A DNA stretch of 64,000 nt from JAWRCU01 sp033542235 (GTDB lineage: Bacteria > Pseudomonadota > Alphaproteobacteria > Rhizobiales > Rhizobiaceae): contig NZ_JAWRCU010000002.1 of the NCBI RefSeq assembly GCF_033542235.1, forward strand, positions 186,001-250,000, written 5' to 3'. Shown in pieces: positions 51,591-60,368 of this stretch. The position numbers and the translations under genes were made by a program. The first letter of the stretch is position 1. Every line of letters starts with the position of its first letter. The notes beneath the pieces are model-generated. The model saw only the letters and a list, made by a program, of their open reading frames with translations. It was not told the origin of the DNA and made no database searches.

Positions 51591-52587
51591 TGGAGATATG
51601 CTTCATGAAATCGGCGAGCGAGACATTTCCGCCTGTGGCGATCACCAGGATGGTCTTGCCGGCGACATCGACACTTCCGTCCAGCAGCGCCGCCAGCGAC
51701 GCTGCTCCGGACGGCTCCAGCACCAGCTTCATGCGCTCGAAGGCGATCTTCATGGCCTTGCGCACGGACTGGTCGGTGACGGGAAGTCCGTGCACGCCGG
51801 CCTTCCGCACCGCGGCAAAGGGTGCGACGCCAGGCCGGCGCGCCATCAACCCGTCGCAGATCGAGTTTGGGGCCATCGGCATGGTCTCGATCTCGCCATG
51901 AGCGAGCGAATTGCCCATGCCATCGAAGCCTGCCGGCTCGACCGCTATGATATCGGTCGATGGCGAGAGATAATGAAAAGCCAGCGCAACGCCGCCGATC
52001 AGCCCGCCGCCACCCACCGAGCAGAACAGTATGTCCGCCTGAGCACCCTTCGCTTCGAGTTGTCGCAACGCTTCAAGCCCGGCGCCGGCCTGGCCGGCCA
52101 CGATCTCAGGATCGTCGAACGGGTGGAGCAGCACCACGCCTTCCTCCTCGGCGATCTGCCGCGCCTTCTCTGCTGCGACTTCCTCACGTGGGCGCTGGCC
52201 GTGGTCCGTCAGCACGACGCGAGCGCCATAGCCGGCCGTTGCGTCCCGTTTCGCGGCCGGCGCGTCGATCGGCATGACGATCGTGACGGGTATGCCAAGG
52301 GCCTCTCCTGCTGCAGCCAGCCCTTGTGCGAAATTGCCGGAGGAGTAGGCGACCACACCGCGCTTGGCCTCGTCAGGGGAAAGCCGCGTCAGCCGCCAGT
52401 ACGCGCCGCGGACCTTGAAGGAGCCCGCCCATTGCAACGACTCCGGCTTGACGAAGACGCGTGCCGCTCCGGTCGCTTTCGCGAGCGCAGCCGATTCCAG
52501 CAGAGGCGTCTCCTGCGTTGCCTTCGAGGTGACGGCATAGGCCCCTCGCAGATGGGCGAGGTCGGGAACGAGCGGGCTTTCCATCAT
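51583..52587 (-). CDS. PLP-dependent threonine/serine dehydratase-like enzyme
   Basis: This is a 334-residue fold-type II PLP enzyme. The Schiff-base Lys lies in GSFKVRGAYWRL, the substrate loop is SSGNFAQGLAAAG, and the phosphate-binding loop is CSVGGGGLIGG. There is no C-terminal ACT regulatory domain, so it is the short catabolic or racemase-like form. It is placed between betC and betA with overlapping stops and starts on both sides, so it is co-translated with the choline genes; this is not part of the standard bet operon. A role in serine or threonine breakdown linked to betaine/glycine catabolism is inference. Confidence 0.85.
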   Translation of the reverse strand: MMESPLVPDLAHLRGAYAVTSKATQETPLLESAALAKATGAARVFVKPESLQWAGSFKVRGAYWRLTRLSPDEAKRGVVAYSSGNFAQGLAAAGEALGIPVTIVMPIDAPAAKRDATAGYGARVVLTDHGQRPREEVAAEKARQIAEEEGVVLLHPFDDPEIVAGQAGAGLEALRQLEAKGAQADILFCSVGGGGLIGGVALAFHYLSPSTDIIAVEPAGFDGMGNSLAHGEIETMPMAPNSICDGLMARRPGVAPFAAVRKAGVHGLPVTDQSVRKAMKIAFERMKLVLEPSGAASLAALLDGSVDVAGKTILVIATGGNVSLADFMKHISNA

Positions 52588-54110
52588 TCACCTCTCGGAA
52601 AACGCTTCTCTTCTTCGAGCACGTTGAGATCCATGTGGTTGCGCATGTAGCGCTCGGATGCCTGCCGCAACGGCTGGAAATCCCAGGGGTAGTAGGCCCC
52701 GTTGCGCAGCGCCGGATAGACGATCCAGCGGCGCGCCTGGCTCTGGCGCACGGCAGCGTCGAAGGCGGCCATGTCCCAGCGCGTGCGAACCTTCTCCATG
52801 AAAGCAGCGACGAGATCAGCATATTCCGGGCGCGCCGCAAGATTGTTCATTTCGCGCGGATCCGATTCCAGATCAAAGAGTTGCGGCGGATCGATCTCGC
52901 AATGGACGAACTTGTGGCGACCCTCGCGCAACGCCACCATGGGCGCGTAGCTCCCCTCGGCCGCATATTCCATCAGCACCGGCGCGGTCCTGGCTTCGCC
53001 GCGCGTCAGCGGCAGAAGCGACTGGCCGTCGGTCCACGGCGCGATGCCGCCGACGTCGACGCCGGCCAGGTCGCAAAGCGTCGGCAGGATGTCGAGGTTG
53101 GAGACGGGCGTGTCGACGCGGCCGGGCGCGACACCCTTGCCGGCGATCAGCAGCGGCACACGCACCGAGCCCTCGTAGAAGCACATCTTGAACCACAGGC
53201 CGCGCTCGCCGAGCATGTCGCCGTGGTCCGAGCAGAACAGGATGACCGTGTCGTCGAGCATGCGTGTGCTCTCCAGCACCGAAAGAAGCTCGCCGACCTT
53301 GTCGTCGATATAGGAGATATTGGCGAAATACCCGCGCCGCGCCCGCCGGACCATCTCGGGCGTGATGTCGAAACTCTTGTAATCGCTGGCGAGGTAGAGG
53401 CGTTGCGCGTGCGGATCCTGCTTCTCGACCGGAATGTAGCCGACCTCCGGCTCTAGCGCCGGGCAGCTCTCGTAAAGATCCCAGTATTTGCGCCGCGCGA
53501 CATAGGGGTCGTGCGGATGGGTGAAGGATACGGTGAGGCACCACGGCCGCCTGCCCGGGCCGGTCGAATGCCGGGCAAGCTCATAGAGCTTCTGCACGGC
53601 ATGGAAGGCAACCTCGTCGTCATATTCGAGCTGGTTGGTCGTCTCGGCGACGCCCGCTCCGGCGACCGAGCCGAGATTGTGATACCACCAGTCGATGCGT
53701 TCTCCCGGCTTGCGGTAGTCCGGGGTCCAGCCGAAATCGGCCGGGTAGATGTCGGTGGTCAGCCGCTCCTCGAAGCCGTGCAACTGGTCCGGCCCGACGA
53801 AATGCATTTTGCCCGACAGGCAGGTGTAATAACCGGCCGCCCGCAAATGATGGGCGTAGGTCGGGATGTCGGAAGCGAACTCCGCGGCGTTGTCGTAGAC
53901 GCGCGTGCGTGACGGCAGTTGCCCGCTCATGAAGGAGGCGCGGCCGGGGGCACAGAGCGGCGACGCCGTATAATTCTTCGCAAAGCGCGCGGCGCGCTCT
54001 GCAATCGCCTTGAGATGCGGCACATGCAGGAACGGCGCCGGTCCGTCGGGAAACAGGGTCCCGGCAAGCTGGTCGACCATCACGATCAGGATATTGGGGC
54101 GTGCGTTCAT
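52584..54110 (-). CDS. betC: Choline-sulfatase
   Basis: This is a 508-residue type I sulfatase. The N-terminus NILIVMVDQLAG holds the first metal ligand; the formylglycine signature is CAPGRASFMSGQ with Cys53; CSDHGDMLGERG and the C-terminal choline-sulfatase block (RRWIVYPALRNGAYYPWDF) follow. It releases choline from choline-O-sulfate in the cytoplasm. Start 54110 was chosen because the ATG overlaps the betI stop (ATGA); the frame stays open upstream only as an overlap with betI. Confidence 0.95.
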   Translation of the reverse strand: MNARPNILIVMVDQLAGTLFPDGPAPFLHVPHLKAIAERAARFAKNYTASPLCAPGRASFMSGQLPSRTRVYDNAAEFASDIPTYAHHLRAAGYYTCLSGKMHFVGPDQLHGFEERLTTDIYPADFGWTPDYRKPGERIDWWYHNLGSVAGAGVAETTNQLEYDDEVAFHAVQKLYELARHSTGPGRRPWCLTVSFTHPHDPYVARRKYWDLYESCPALEPEVGYIPVEKQDPHAQRLYLASDYKSFDITPEMVRRARRGYFANISYIDDKVGELLSVLESTRMLDDTVILFCSDHGDMLGERGLWFKMCFYEGSVRVPLLIAGKGVAPGRVDTPVSNLDILPTLCDLAGVDVGGIAPWTDGQSLLPLTRGEARTAPVLMEYAAEGSYAPMVALREGRHKFVHCEIDPPQLFDLESDPREMNNLAARPEYADLVAAFMEKVRTRWDMAAFDAAVRQSQARRWIVYPALRNGAYYPWDFQPLRQASERYMRNHMDLNVLEEEKRFPRGE

Positions 54111-54700
54111 CGGGCAGTCGTCACCTGGCGCAGTTTCGTCTCGACAAAATCCTCGACGAGCGCGGCAGCGCTTGCCGGATTGGGAAGGCCGTCCTTCAGG
54201 GCGCGGCGGATATAGAGCCCGTCGATCATTGCAGCGATGGCTTCGGCCATCCGCAGAGCCTCGCCGCGCGGCATCAGCGCCAGGAGGCCCGAGAGCAGGT
54301 TCGAGTTGAGCCGTCGCGCATAAACCCGCAGCAGCCGGCGCAACGCCGTCGACTTCTGGGCCTCGACATAGAAGGCAAGCCAGGCGTGAATCGTCTCCTC
54401 GCGGAACTGGCCGGCCGAGAAGTTCACGGCGATCACTGCCGAGATTCGTTCGCGCGGGGTGCTTGCCCTGCAAAGGGCTCCGATCGAGTCGCGGCCGAGG
54501 TCGGCCAGCAGCCGGCGCATGGTGGCCTGCAGCAGCTCGTCCTTGGCGCCGAAGTAGTGATGCGCCAGCGCTGACGAGACGCCGGCGCGGCCGGCGATTT
54601 CGGACATCGTGACGTCGAGCGAGCCGCGTTCGCCTATCGCCGAGATCGTCGCGTCGATCAGCGCTCGGCGGCGCAGCGGTTCCATTCCAACTTTGGGCAT
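54107..54700 (-). CDS. betI: TetR-family repressor BetI
   Basis: This is a 197-residue regulator. The helix-turn-helix is ITMSEIAGRAGV-like (DVTMSEIAGRAGVSSALAHHYFGAKDEL), and the C-terminal ligand domain includes WLAFYVEAQ and IDGLYIRRAL, both typical of BetI. It represses bet genes and is released by choline. It is the first gene of the operon; its stop overlaps betC. A matching operator is at 54731-54744. Confidence 0.93.
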   Translation of the reverse strand: MPKVGMEPLRRRALIDATISAIGERGSLDVTMSEIAGRAGVSSALAHHYFGAKDELLQATMRRLLADLGRDSIGALCRASTPRERISAVIAVNFSAGQFREETIHAWLAFYVEAQKSTALRRLLRVYARRLNSNLLSGLLALMPRGEALRMAEAIAAMIDGLYIRRALKDGLPNPASAAALVEDFVETKLRQVTTAR

Positions 54701-54730
54701 GGCCGTTCCTCCACCATCACCGTATTTTTC

Positions 54731-54744
54731 ATTGACTGGTCAAT
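54731..54744. promoter_or_regulatory. betI: Probable BetI operator
   Basis: ATTGAC-TG-GTCAAT is a perfect 6-bp inverted repeat, 31 bases before the betI start and 114 bases before the divergent thiolase gene. BetI sites described elsewhere are TTGA-type palindromes. Placement in the only intergenic space between the two units suggests it could control both. Confidence 0.65.
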
Positions 54745-54857
54745 CAACAAAAATCGACTGCGCCAGCCGAATGCGAAAGAGCTTTACGGCGGTTGAATGC
54801 GCGGCCATCTTAAAGTGGAAGAACAATCATGATCCCTCACGCCGGGAGATTGCATCA

Positions 54858-56024
54858 ATGACTGCTTGCATCGTCGGATGGGCGCATTCGCGCTTCGGCA
54901 AGCTCGAGGGCGAGACGCTCGAATCGCTGATCGTAAAGGTCACCCTTGAGGCGCTCGATCATGCCGGCATCGGGCCGGACGAGGTCGACGAAATCGTGCT
55001 CGGCCATTTCAACGCAGGTTTCTCCGCGCAGGATTTCACCGCGAGCCTCGTCTTGCAGGCCGATAATCGTTTCCGTTTCAAGCCGGCGACCAGGGTGGAG
55101 AATGCCTGCGCCACAGGATCGGCAGCGGTGCGGCAAGGCATTCGGGCGCTCGAGGCGCGCGCCGCCCGTATCGTGCTGGTGGTCGGCGCCGAACAGATGA
55201 CGTCGACGCCCGGCCCGGAAGTCCAGAAGAACCTGGTGAAGGCCTCCTACCTGCCGGAGGAAGGCGATACGCCGGCGGGTTTCGCGGGCCTCTTCGGCAA
55301 CATCGCAAGCGCCTATTTCCAGCGGTATGGCGATCAATCGGATGCGCTGGCCGCGATCGCCGCCAAGAACCACAGGAACGGTGTCGACAATCCCTTCGCG
55401 CAGATGCGCAAGGATCTCGGTTTCGATTTCTGCAGGCAGGAAAGCGAGAAGAACCCATTCGTTGCCGGACCACTCAAGCGTACCGACTGCTCCCTGGTAT
55501 CCGACGGGGCGGCGGCAATCGTTCTTGCCGACACGGCCACCGCGCTCAAGATGCGCCGGGCAGTCGCCTTCCGCGCCAACCAGCATGTGCAGGATTTCCT
55601 GCCGATGTCGAAACGCGACATCCTTCTTTTCGAAGGCTGCGAGGAGGCGTGGGCGCGCGCCTTGGCCGAGGCGGGGGTGACCCTCGCCGACCTCTCTTTG
55701 GTTGAGACGCATGACTGCTTCACGATCGCCGAGCTGATCGAATACGAGGCGATGGGGCTTGCGCCGCGCGGGGAGGGCGGACGCATCGCGCTCGACGGCA
55801 GCACGGCCAAGGACGGCCGCTTGCCGGTCAACCCGTCGGGCGGCTTGAAGGCCAAGGGGCATCCGATTGGAGCAACCGGGGTTTCGATGCATGCGCTCAG
55901 CGCCATGCAACTCACCGGCGAGGCGGGAGGCATCCAGGTGCCGAACGCGACGCTTGGCGGTATTTTCAACATGGGCGGCGCGGCGGTCGCAAACTACGTT
56001 TCGATCCTGGAACGCATCAAATGA
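54858..56024 (+). CDS. Thiolase-family acetyl-CoA acetyltransferase (SCP2-like)
   Basis: This is a 388-residue thiolase-fold enzyme. The nucleophile is Cys84 in VENACATGSAAVRQG; the C-terminal HDCF (ETHDCFTIAE) and GHPIGATGVSMH blocks carry the catalytic His residues. The pattern is that of the SCP2/lipid-transfer-type subgroup rather than biosynthetic PhaA. It may cleave or form a beta-ketoacyl-CoA. ATG 54858 follows CGGGAG. It is coupled to the SDR gene by an ATGA overlap, and divergent from betI. Confidence 0.87.
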   Translation: MTACIVGWAHSRFGKLEGETLESLIVKVTLEALDHAGIGPDEVDEIVLGHFNAGFSAQDFTASLVLQADNRFRFKPATRVENACATGSAAVRQGIRALEARAARIVLVVGAEQMTSTPGPEVQKNLVKASYLPEEGDTPAGFAGLFGNIASAYFQRYGDQSDALAAIAAKNHRNGVDNPFAQMRKDLGFDFCRQESEKNPFVAGPLKRTDCSLVSDGAAAIVLADTATALKMRRAVAFRANQHVQDFLPMSKRDILLFEGCEEAWARALAEAGVTLADLSLVETHDCFTIAELIEYEAMGLAPRGEGGRIALDGSTAKDGRLPVNPSGGLKAKGHPIGATGVSMHALSAMQLTGEAGGIQVPNATLGGIFNMGGAAVANYVSILERIK

Positions 56025-56764
56025 GGCATTCGGCGGTCGTCACCGGGGGAGCGTCCGGCCTCGGCCTCGCGATCGCAGAGCGGTTGCTGGATGATGGCTG
56101 GCCGGTCGCCATGGTGGACGTCGACCGCGGCGCGCTCGATGCGGCCGAAACCGCGTTTACCGATGAGAATGCCGCTTTCATCGTCGCCGACGTCACCGAT
56201 GAGGACGAGGCAGCCGAAGCCTTCGACCAGATCGTCGATCGATTCGGCCTGATCGGTGGGCTGGTGAACTCTTCAGGCCTGCTCAGGAGCCTGCCGGCAG
56301 AGCAGACGACGGCCGAACTCCTCAGGGAGATGCTCGACATCAATCTCGTCGGTGCCTTTGTCGCTTCCCGCGCTGCTTTGGAGCGCATGGGGGCTTCGCT
56401 GGCGATCGTCAACATCGCCTCCGTCTCGGGGCTGCGCGCCAATCGGGGCCATCTTGCCTATGGTGCGGCTGCGGCAGGCGTGAAGCTGATGTCGGAGGTA
56501 TTGGCCTTGGAATGTGCCTCCCGCAGCGTGCGCGTCAACTGCATCGCACCCGGGGCGGTCGAGACGCCCGCCGCGGCACGCATGCATTCGGCGGAAGATC
56601 GGCAAGACTGGCTTGCCCGCGTGCCGCAGGCCCGCTACGGAGAGCCTGAGGAAGTGGCTGCGGCCGTAGCATTTCTGCTTTCACCGGAGGCAAGCTACGT
56701 CAACGGTCACACGCTGGTGGTCGACGGCGGTTTCGCTGTTGCGGGCCTGTTTCCCGAACGCTGA
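56021..56764 (+). CDS. Short-chain dehydrogenase/reductase lacking the catalytic lysine
   Basis: This is a 247-residue classical-SDR-fold protein. The cofactor motif is TGGASGLG (residues 8-15) and Asp33 after the second strand suggests NAD(H). NNAG is replaced by NSSG, and SVSG (Ser134/Ser136) is present. The catalytic Tyr147 is kept but the position four residues later, normally Lys, is Ala151 (YGAAA). Family end VNGHTLVVDGGF is normal. Without the Lys, normal SDR activity would be strongly impaired. It is co-translated with the thiolase. Confidence 0.88.
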   Translation: MRHSAVVTGGASGLGLAIAERLLDDGWPVAMVDVDRGALDAAETAFTDENAAFIVADVTDEDEAAEAFDQIVDRFGLIGGLVNSSGLLRSLPAEQTTAELLREMLDINLVGAFVASRAALERMGASLAIVNIASVSGLRANRGHLAYGAAAAGVKLMSEVLALECASRSVRVNCIAPGAVETPAAARMHSAEDRQDWLARVPQARYGEPEEVAAAVAFLLSPEASYVNGHTLVVDGGFAVAGLFPER

Positions 56765-56787
56765 AAAAGAACGGGTTGGATCGGAGA

Positions 56788-57279
56788 ATGCGTAAGCTTT
56801 TGAGTTGCTTGGCCGCGGGCGTCATTGCCGCAACTGTTTCTGTGGCCAGGGCCGATCCCGCGCAAGACGCAGCGAAGCTCGCCGACATATTCTGCCAGCT
56901 CGGTAAGCAGGACGGCGAGTTCGGCCGTCTCTATCTGGTGACCAAGTCGCTGGGCGTGGCAATCGCCGAGGCGATCAAGAAGAATGGCGAGATCGCCAGC
57001 GCTCACCCCGACGAGAAGCCGCCGCTCGGCGACGGCATCCCTTTCCAGTCCTACCCGGACGTCGCGCCGGTGTGTAAGCCCGGCAAGTTCACCGACACAG
57101 GCCGTACGCAGGTGATCGAGATCGTCTACGAGTTTCCCGACAAGCCGGCCGCAAGCTGGACCGACCGGCTGGTGCTGATCACCGAGGAAGGGCGGCCGCG
57201 AATCGACGACATCCTGTTTGGCACCGCCGATTCCGACAATGGTCTGCGCAAGGCGCTGGCCGCAGCGTTCCAGAACTGA
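56788..57279 (+). CDS. Exported protein of unknown function
   Basis: This is a 163-residue protein with signal peptide (about 1-22, CLAAGVIAATVSVARA). The mature part has two cysteines (DIFCQLG, PVCKPG) and a C-terminal beta-rich segment (TQVIEIVYEFPDKPAASWTD). No family recognised. Start 56788 follows CGGAG. It lies 23 bases after the SDR gene and 19 bases before asparaginase. Confidence 0.72.
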   Translation: MRKLLSCLAAGVIAATVSVARADPAQDAAKLADIFCQLGKQDGEFGRLYLVTKSLGVAIAEAIKKNGEIASAHPDEKPPLGDGIPFQSYPDVAPVCKPGKFTDTGRTQVIEIVYEFPDKPAASWTDRLVLITEEGRPRIDDILFGTADSDNGLRKALAAAFQN

Positions 57280-57298
57280 GCTAAGCCTCGCCGCCGCT

Positions 57299-58303
57299 AT
57301 GAACAATCCCGTTCTCGTCGAGGTGCTGCGCGGTAGCCTTGTGGAGAGCCGTCATACAGGCGCCGTTGCTGTCTTCGATCCTGACGGCAAGGCCGTCCTG
57401 GCGCTTGGCGATGTCGACCGGCCGGTATTTCCCCGCTCAGCGGTGAAAGCGATCCAGGCTTTGCCCCTGGTCGAGAGCGGTGCGGCCGATGCGTTCGGTT
57501 TCGGCAACAAGGAACTGGCGCTTGCCTGCGCCTCGCATTCGGGCGAGCCCCAGCACGTCGGGCTGGCGGCTCGGATGCTCGCCAAGGCTTCGCTCGACGA
57601 GCACGCGCTCGAATGCGGCGCGCATTGGCCGTCGAACCATGAAGCGATGCTCGCCCTTGCCAGACGTGGCGACAAGCCCTCGGCGCTCCACAATAATTGC
57701 TCGGGCAAGCACTCCGGGTTCCTGTGCGGCTGCCGGCATATGCGGATCGCTCATGCCGGCTATATCGAGCCGGACCACCCCTATCAGCAGGTGATACGCC
57801 GCACGATGGAAGAGGTGACAGGCGCCGAGCATGGCGAGGGCAACCGCGGCATCGACGGCTGCTCGATCCCGACTTACGCCGTCCCGCTGAAGAGCCTCGC
57901 GATCGGCTTCGCCCGCATGACCACGGGCAAGGGGCTACCGGCGGACCGTGCGGCCGCCGCCAGGCGGTTGCTTGCGGCCTGCATGGCCGAGCCCTTCTAT
58001 GTCTCGGGTAGCGGTAAAGCAGACCTGCGGCTGATGCAGGCCGCACCCGGCCGCATCTTCGTAAAGACCGGTGCTGAGGCTGTCTATTGCGGCGCTGTGC
58101 CGGAGCTGGGCTTGGGCATTGCGATCAAATGCGACGATGGGCAGGGCAGGGCGTCCGAGGTGGCTGTCGCGGCAGTGCTTTCGACACTGTTCAGGGACGA
58201 CGGTGCAGTCCAGGCCGCACTCGGCGACCTCGCCGAGCCGGCGCTCAGGAACTGGAATGGCATGCATGTAGGTGAGCTGAAGCCCGCGGAAGCGCTGCGC
58301 TAG
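57299..58303 (+). CDS. ansA: L-asparaginase, AnsA/rhizobial type (PF06089)
   Basis: This is a 334-residue enzyme of the asparaginase family first known from Rhizobium etli. Landmarks are RGSLVESRHTGAVAV, PRSAVKAIQALP (Ser-x-x-Lys site), CASHSGEPQH, NNCSGKHSGFL and GIDGCSIPTYAVPL. It hydrolyses asparagine to aspartate and ammonia and is unrelated to E. coli types I and II. It starts 19 bases after the exported protein gene. Confidence 0.93.
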   Translation: MNNPVLVEVLRGSLVESRHTGAVAVFDPDGKAVLALGDVDRPVFPRSAVKAIQALPLVESGAADAFGFGNKELALACASHSGEPQHVGLAARMLAKASLDEHALECGAHWPSNHEAMLALARRGDKPSALHNNCSGKHSGFLCGCRHMRIAHAGYIEPDHPYQQVIRRTMEEVTGAEHGEGNRGIDGCSIPTYAVPLKSLAIGFARMTTGKGLPADRAAAARRLLAACMAEPFYVSGSGKADLRLMQAAPGRIFVKTGAEAVYCGAVPELGLGIAIKCDDGQGRASEVAVAAVLSTLFRDDGAVQAALGDLAEPALRNWNGMHVGELKPAEALR

Positions 58304-58385
58304 CGCATCGGACTGAGCCGAAGGACCGCGTCAGCGAAAGTACGTAGCGGTTTTGGGATAACCCCGATGGGCAATGCGACCTGCG
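58303..58385. repeat. Palindromic element between convergent genes
   Basis: GCGCATCGG (58303-58311) pairs with CCGATGGGC (58364-58372) in eight of nine positions; the loop carries inner sequence rich in CG. It fills the whole gap between ansA and the convergent Tat protein gene, and its opening TAGCGCATCG matches the start of the repeat at 28895. It may work as a two-way terminator. Confidence 0.5.
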
Positions 58386-59759
58386 TCAGCTGACTCGGTT
58401 GCGTTCGATCGTCAGGTTGGCATAACCACCGGCGCCGCCGACCGCCAGGTCGCCGGTTGCCCGGTCAGCCCAGCGATAGCCGACGATTGCTCCGTCCTTC
58501 ACACTGTCGATCACGTTGTCGGAGATGACCGCCGAGCCGGTGCCCTCCACGACCGTGACGACGATGCCGGTGCCGGCCTTGCGGATGACGTTGCCGGTAA
58601 CAACGACATTGCGCATGAACTCGCCCCAGCCGATCTGCATGCCGTAGAGCGGCACCGATTCCACGACGTTTCCTGTCGCCGAGCAGTCTGCCTCGATCGA
58701 GATGCCGACACCGAAACCAGGTGGATCCTGCACATATGGTCCTTCGGAATGCAGGTTGCGCACGATGTTGCCTGAGCAGACCGCAAGCCGGCCGCCTTCG
58801 TTGAAATTGACGACCGAGATGCCGTTGGCGGCGCCGTCGACCACATTGCCGTTGATGATCGCTCCCTCGAAGGAGAATTCCGAATAGATGCCGGTCTCGC
58901 CGCTGCGCAGGCAGCTGTTGTTCGCGATCTGGATGTTGCTCGCGCTGTTGGCGCGGACGGCCGTGAAGGCGCAGTCGCTGATCATGTTGTTGGAGACGAT
59001 CACATTGCCGGCACGAAAGACATTGATGCCGTTGCCGTTCTGCCCCGTGCCGCCGGCGCGCGCCTCAATGAGGCTGACGCGGTTGCCGGAGACGATCGTG
59101 CCGTCCTCGGCAGCCTGCCAGCGGTGGACGAGAATGCCGCCATTGGCACAGTCCGACACCGCATTGCCGCTGATCTGCAGGCCTGTCGCCTCTACCGAAT
59201 AGATTCCGGCGTCGGCCGCCCCGGAGATTTCGGTGCGCTCGATGCGGCCGCCGACGCGCTCGAAGGCGATGGCGTTCTTTCCGCTGCCGACGATCTGGCA
59301 ATTGTCGATGGCGGCGTGAAGCGTGCGGCGGAGGTCGATCAGCCCCTGGGCGTCGTCACGCAGCCAGCGGTTTGCGCCATCAAGGACAAGGCCGTCGAGC
59401 TCGATGTGGTCGGCGTCCTCTGCGACGAACAGGTGGCCGTCGCCGCCATAGACGATCCGCGATGCACCGGGCACGCCGGAAAGCCTCACGCGTCGCGGCA
59501 AAGTGATATTGGAGACCATGTAGATGCCCGGCGGCAGGAAGAGCGGAATATTGCGATCCGCGGCTTGCTGCAGCATTCGCGCGAACGCCTTGCTCTGGTC
59601 GTCGAGCGCGCCGGGCCTGACGCCGAGCTCCGTCGCGTCGATAGAGCCGCGCATCGAAGCGGTCATCACGCCGGGCATGCCCGCGGCCCTGGCCGGCCGG
59701 ACGAGTGCCGGGGCGGCGCTTGCAGCGACAGCGGCGAGGAAGCTGCGTCTGTTCAGCAT
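58386..59759 (-). CDS. Tat-exported right-handed beta-helix protein (TIGR03808-like)
   Basis: This is a 457-residue protein with a twin-arginine signal (NRRSFLAAVAASAAPAL) and a parallel beta-helix body of many repeats of the type ISGNAVSDCANGGILVH, IVSNNMISDCAFTAVRA and VVTGNVIRKAGTGI, as in pectate-lyase-like proteins. It matches the rhizobial TAT-translocated repetitive family TIGR03808. Start 59759 was chosen so that the Tat motif lies at the N-terminus. A polysaccharide-related role is likely but no substrate is known. Confidence 0.87.
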   Translation of the reverse strand: MLNRRSFLAAVAASAAPALVRPARAAGMPGVMTASMRGSIDATELGVRPGALDDQSKAFARMLQQAADRNIPLFLPPGIYMVSNITLPRRVRLSGVPGASRIVYGGDGHLFVAEDADHIELDGLVLDGANRWLRDDAQGLIDLRRTLHAAIDNCQIVGSGKNAIAFERVGGRIERTEISGAADAGIYSVEATGLQISGNAVSDCANGGILVHRWQAAEDGTIVSGNRVSLIEARAGGTGQNGNGINVFRAGNVIVSNNMISDCAFTAVRANSASNIQIANNSCLRSGETGIYSEFSFEGAIINGNVVDGAANGISVVNFNEGGRLAVCSGNIVRNLHSEGPYVQDPPGFGVGISIEADCSATGNVVESVPLYGMQIGWGEFMRNVVVTGNVIRKAGTGIVVTVVEGTGSAVISDNVIDSVKDGAIVGYRWADRATGDLAVGGAGGYANLTIERNRVS

Positions 59760-59869
59760 TGGCACTGGTCCCCTGGTTTTCTCACTCAGTTGCATAATGT
59801 GTGCCAGCGCGAGAGCTGGTTGATCATTCACCTTGAGAACCAAGCCAGAAAGGCATAGCTTGTTCTAAT

Positions 59870-60346
59870 ATGAGCAGAGCATTTACGCGCCAGGACGACA
59901 CAGATGGCGTGATTGCCGACATCGGCGAACGGCCGGTCAGCAAGCACCGCAATCTCGTGACGGAAAACGGCCTCAAGGCGATCGACGCCGAGGTCGCGTC
60001 GTTGCGCGCCGAGCTTGCCAGGGCCGAAGCTGCAACGGATCGGGAACGCATCGCGCTGCTTTCGCGCGACCTGCGCTACTGGAACGCTCGGCGAGAGAGC
60101 GCAGAACTTTCCATTCCCGATCCGGACAGCGACGTGGTGCGCTTCGGCATGACCGTGACCATCGAGGACGAGGACGGTCACAAGAAAAGCTGGAAGATCG
60201 TCGGCGAGGATGAGGCCGACGCCGCCCATGGCAAGATCTCTCATTCTTCGCCAATGGCAGCCGCCTTGTTCGGTAAGAAGGTCGGCGAACTTGCTACAGT
60301 CAATGGCAAGGAGTGGGAGATCGTGGAGATGAGTGCAGGCGGTTGA
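59870..60346 (+). CDS. GreA/GreB-family transcription factor with diverged tip
   Basis: This is a 158-residue protein with the Gre layout: N-terminal helical hairpin (about 20-75; LVTENGLKAIDAEVASLRAEL... DRERIALLSRDLRYWNARRE) and C-terminal FKBP-like domain (VRFGMTVTIEDEDGHKKSW, ISHSSPMAAALFGKKVGEL). The canonical acidic tip segment (DLSENAEY) that activates RNA cleavage is replaced by ATDRERIAL. It may therefore compete at the secondary channel of RNA polymerase rather than act as standard GreA. It is convergent with mutB. Confidence 0.85.
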   Translation: MSRAFTRQDDTDGVIADIGERPVSKHRNLVTENGLKAIDAEVASLRAELARAEAATDRERIALLSRDLRYWNARRESAELSIPDPDSDVVRFGMTVTIEDEDGHKKSWKIVGEDEADAAHGKISHSSPMAAALFGKKVGELATVNGKEWEIVEMSAGG

Positions 60347-60368
60347 GCCCGCGCTCTATTCCTTACAT

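Noticed and set aside
54111..54473. N-terminal extension of betC by about 120 codons
   Set aside because: The extension lies wholly inside betI in another frame; ATG 54110 gives the normal sulfatase start and an ATGA overlap.
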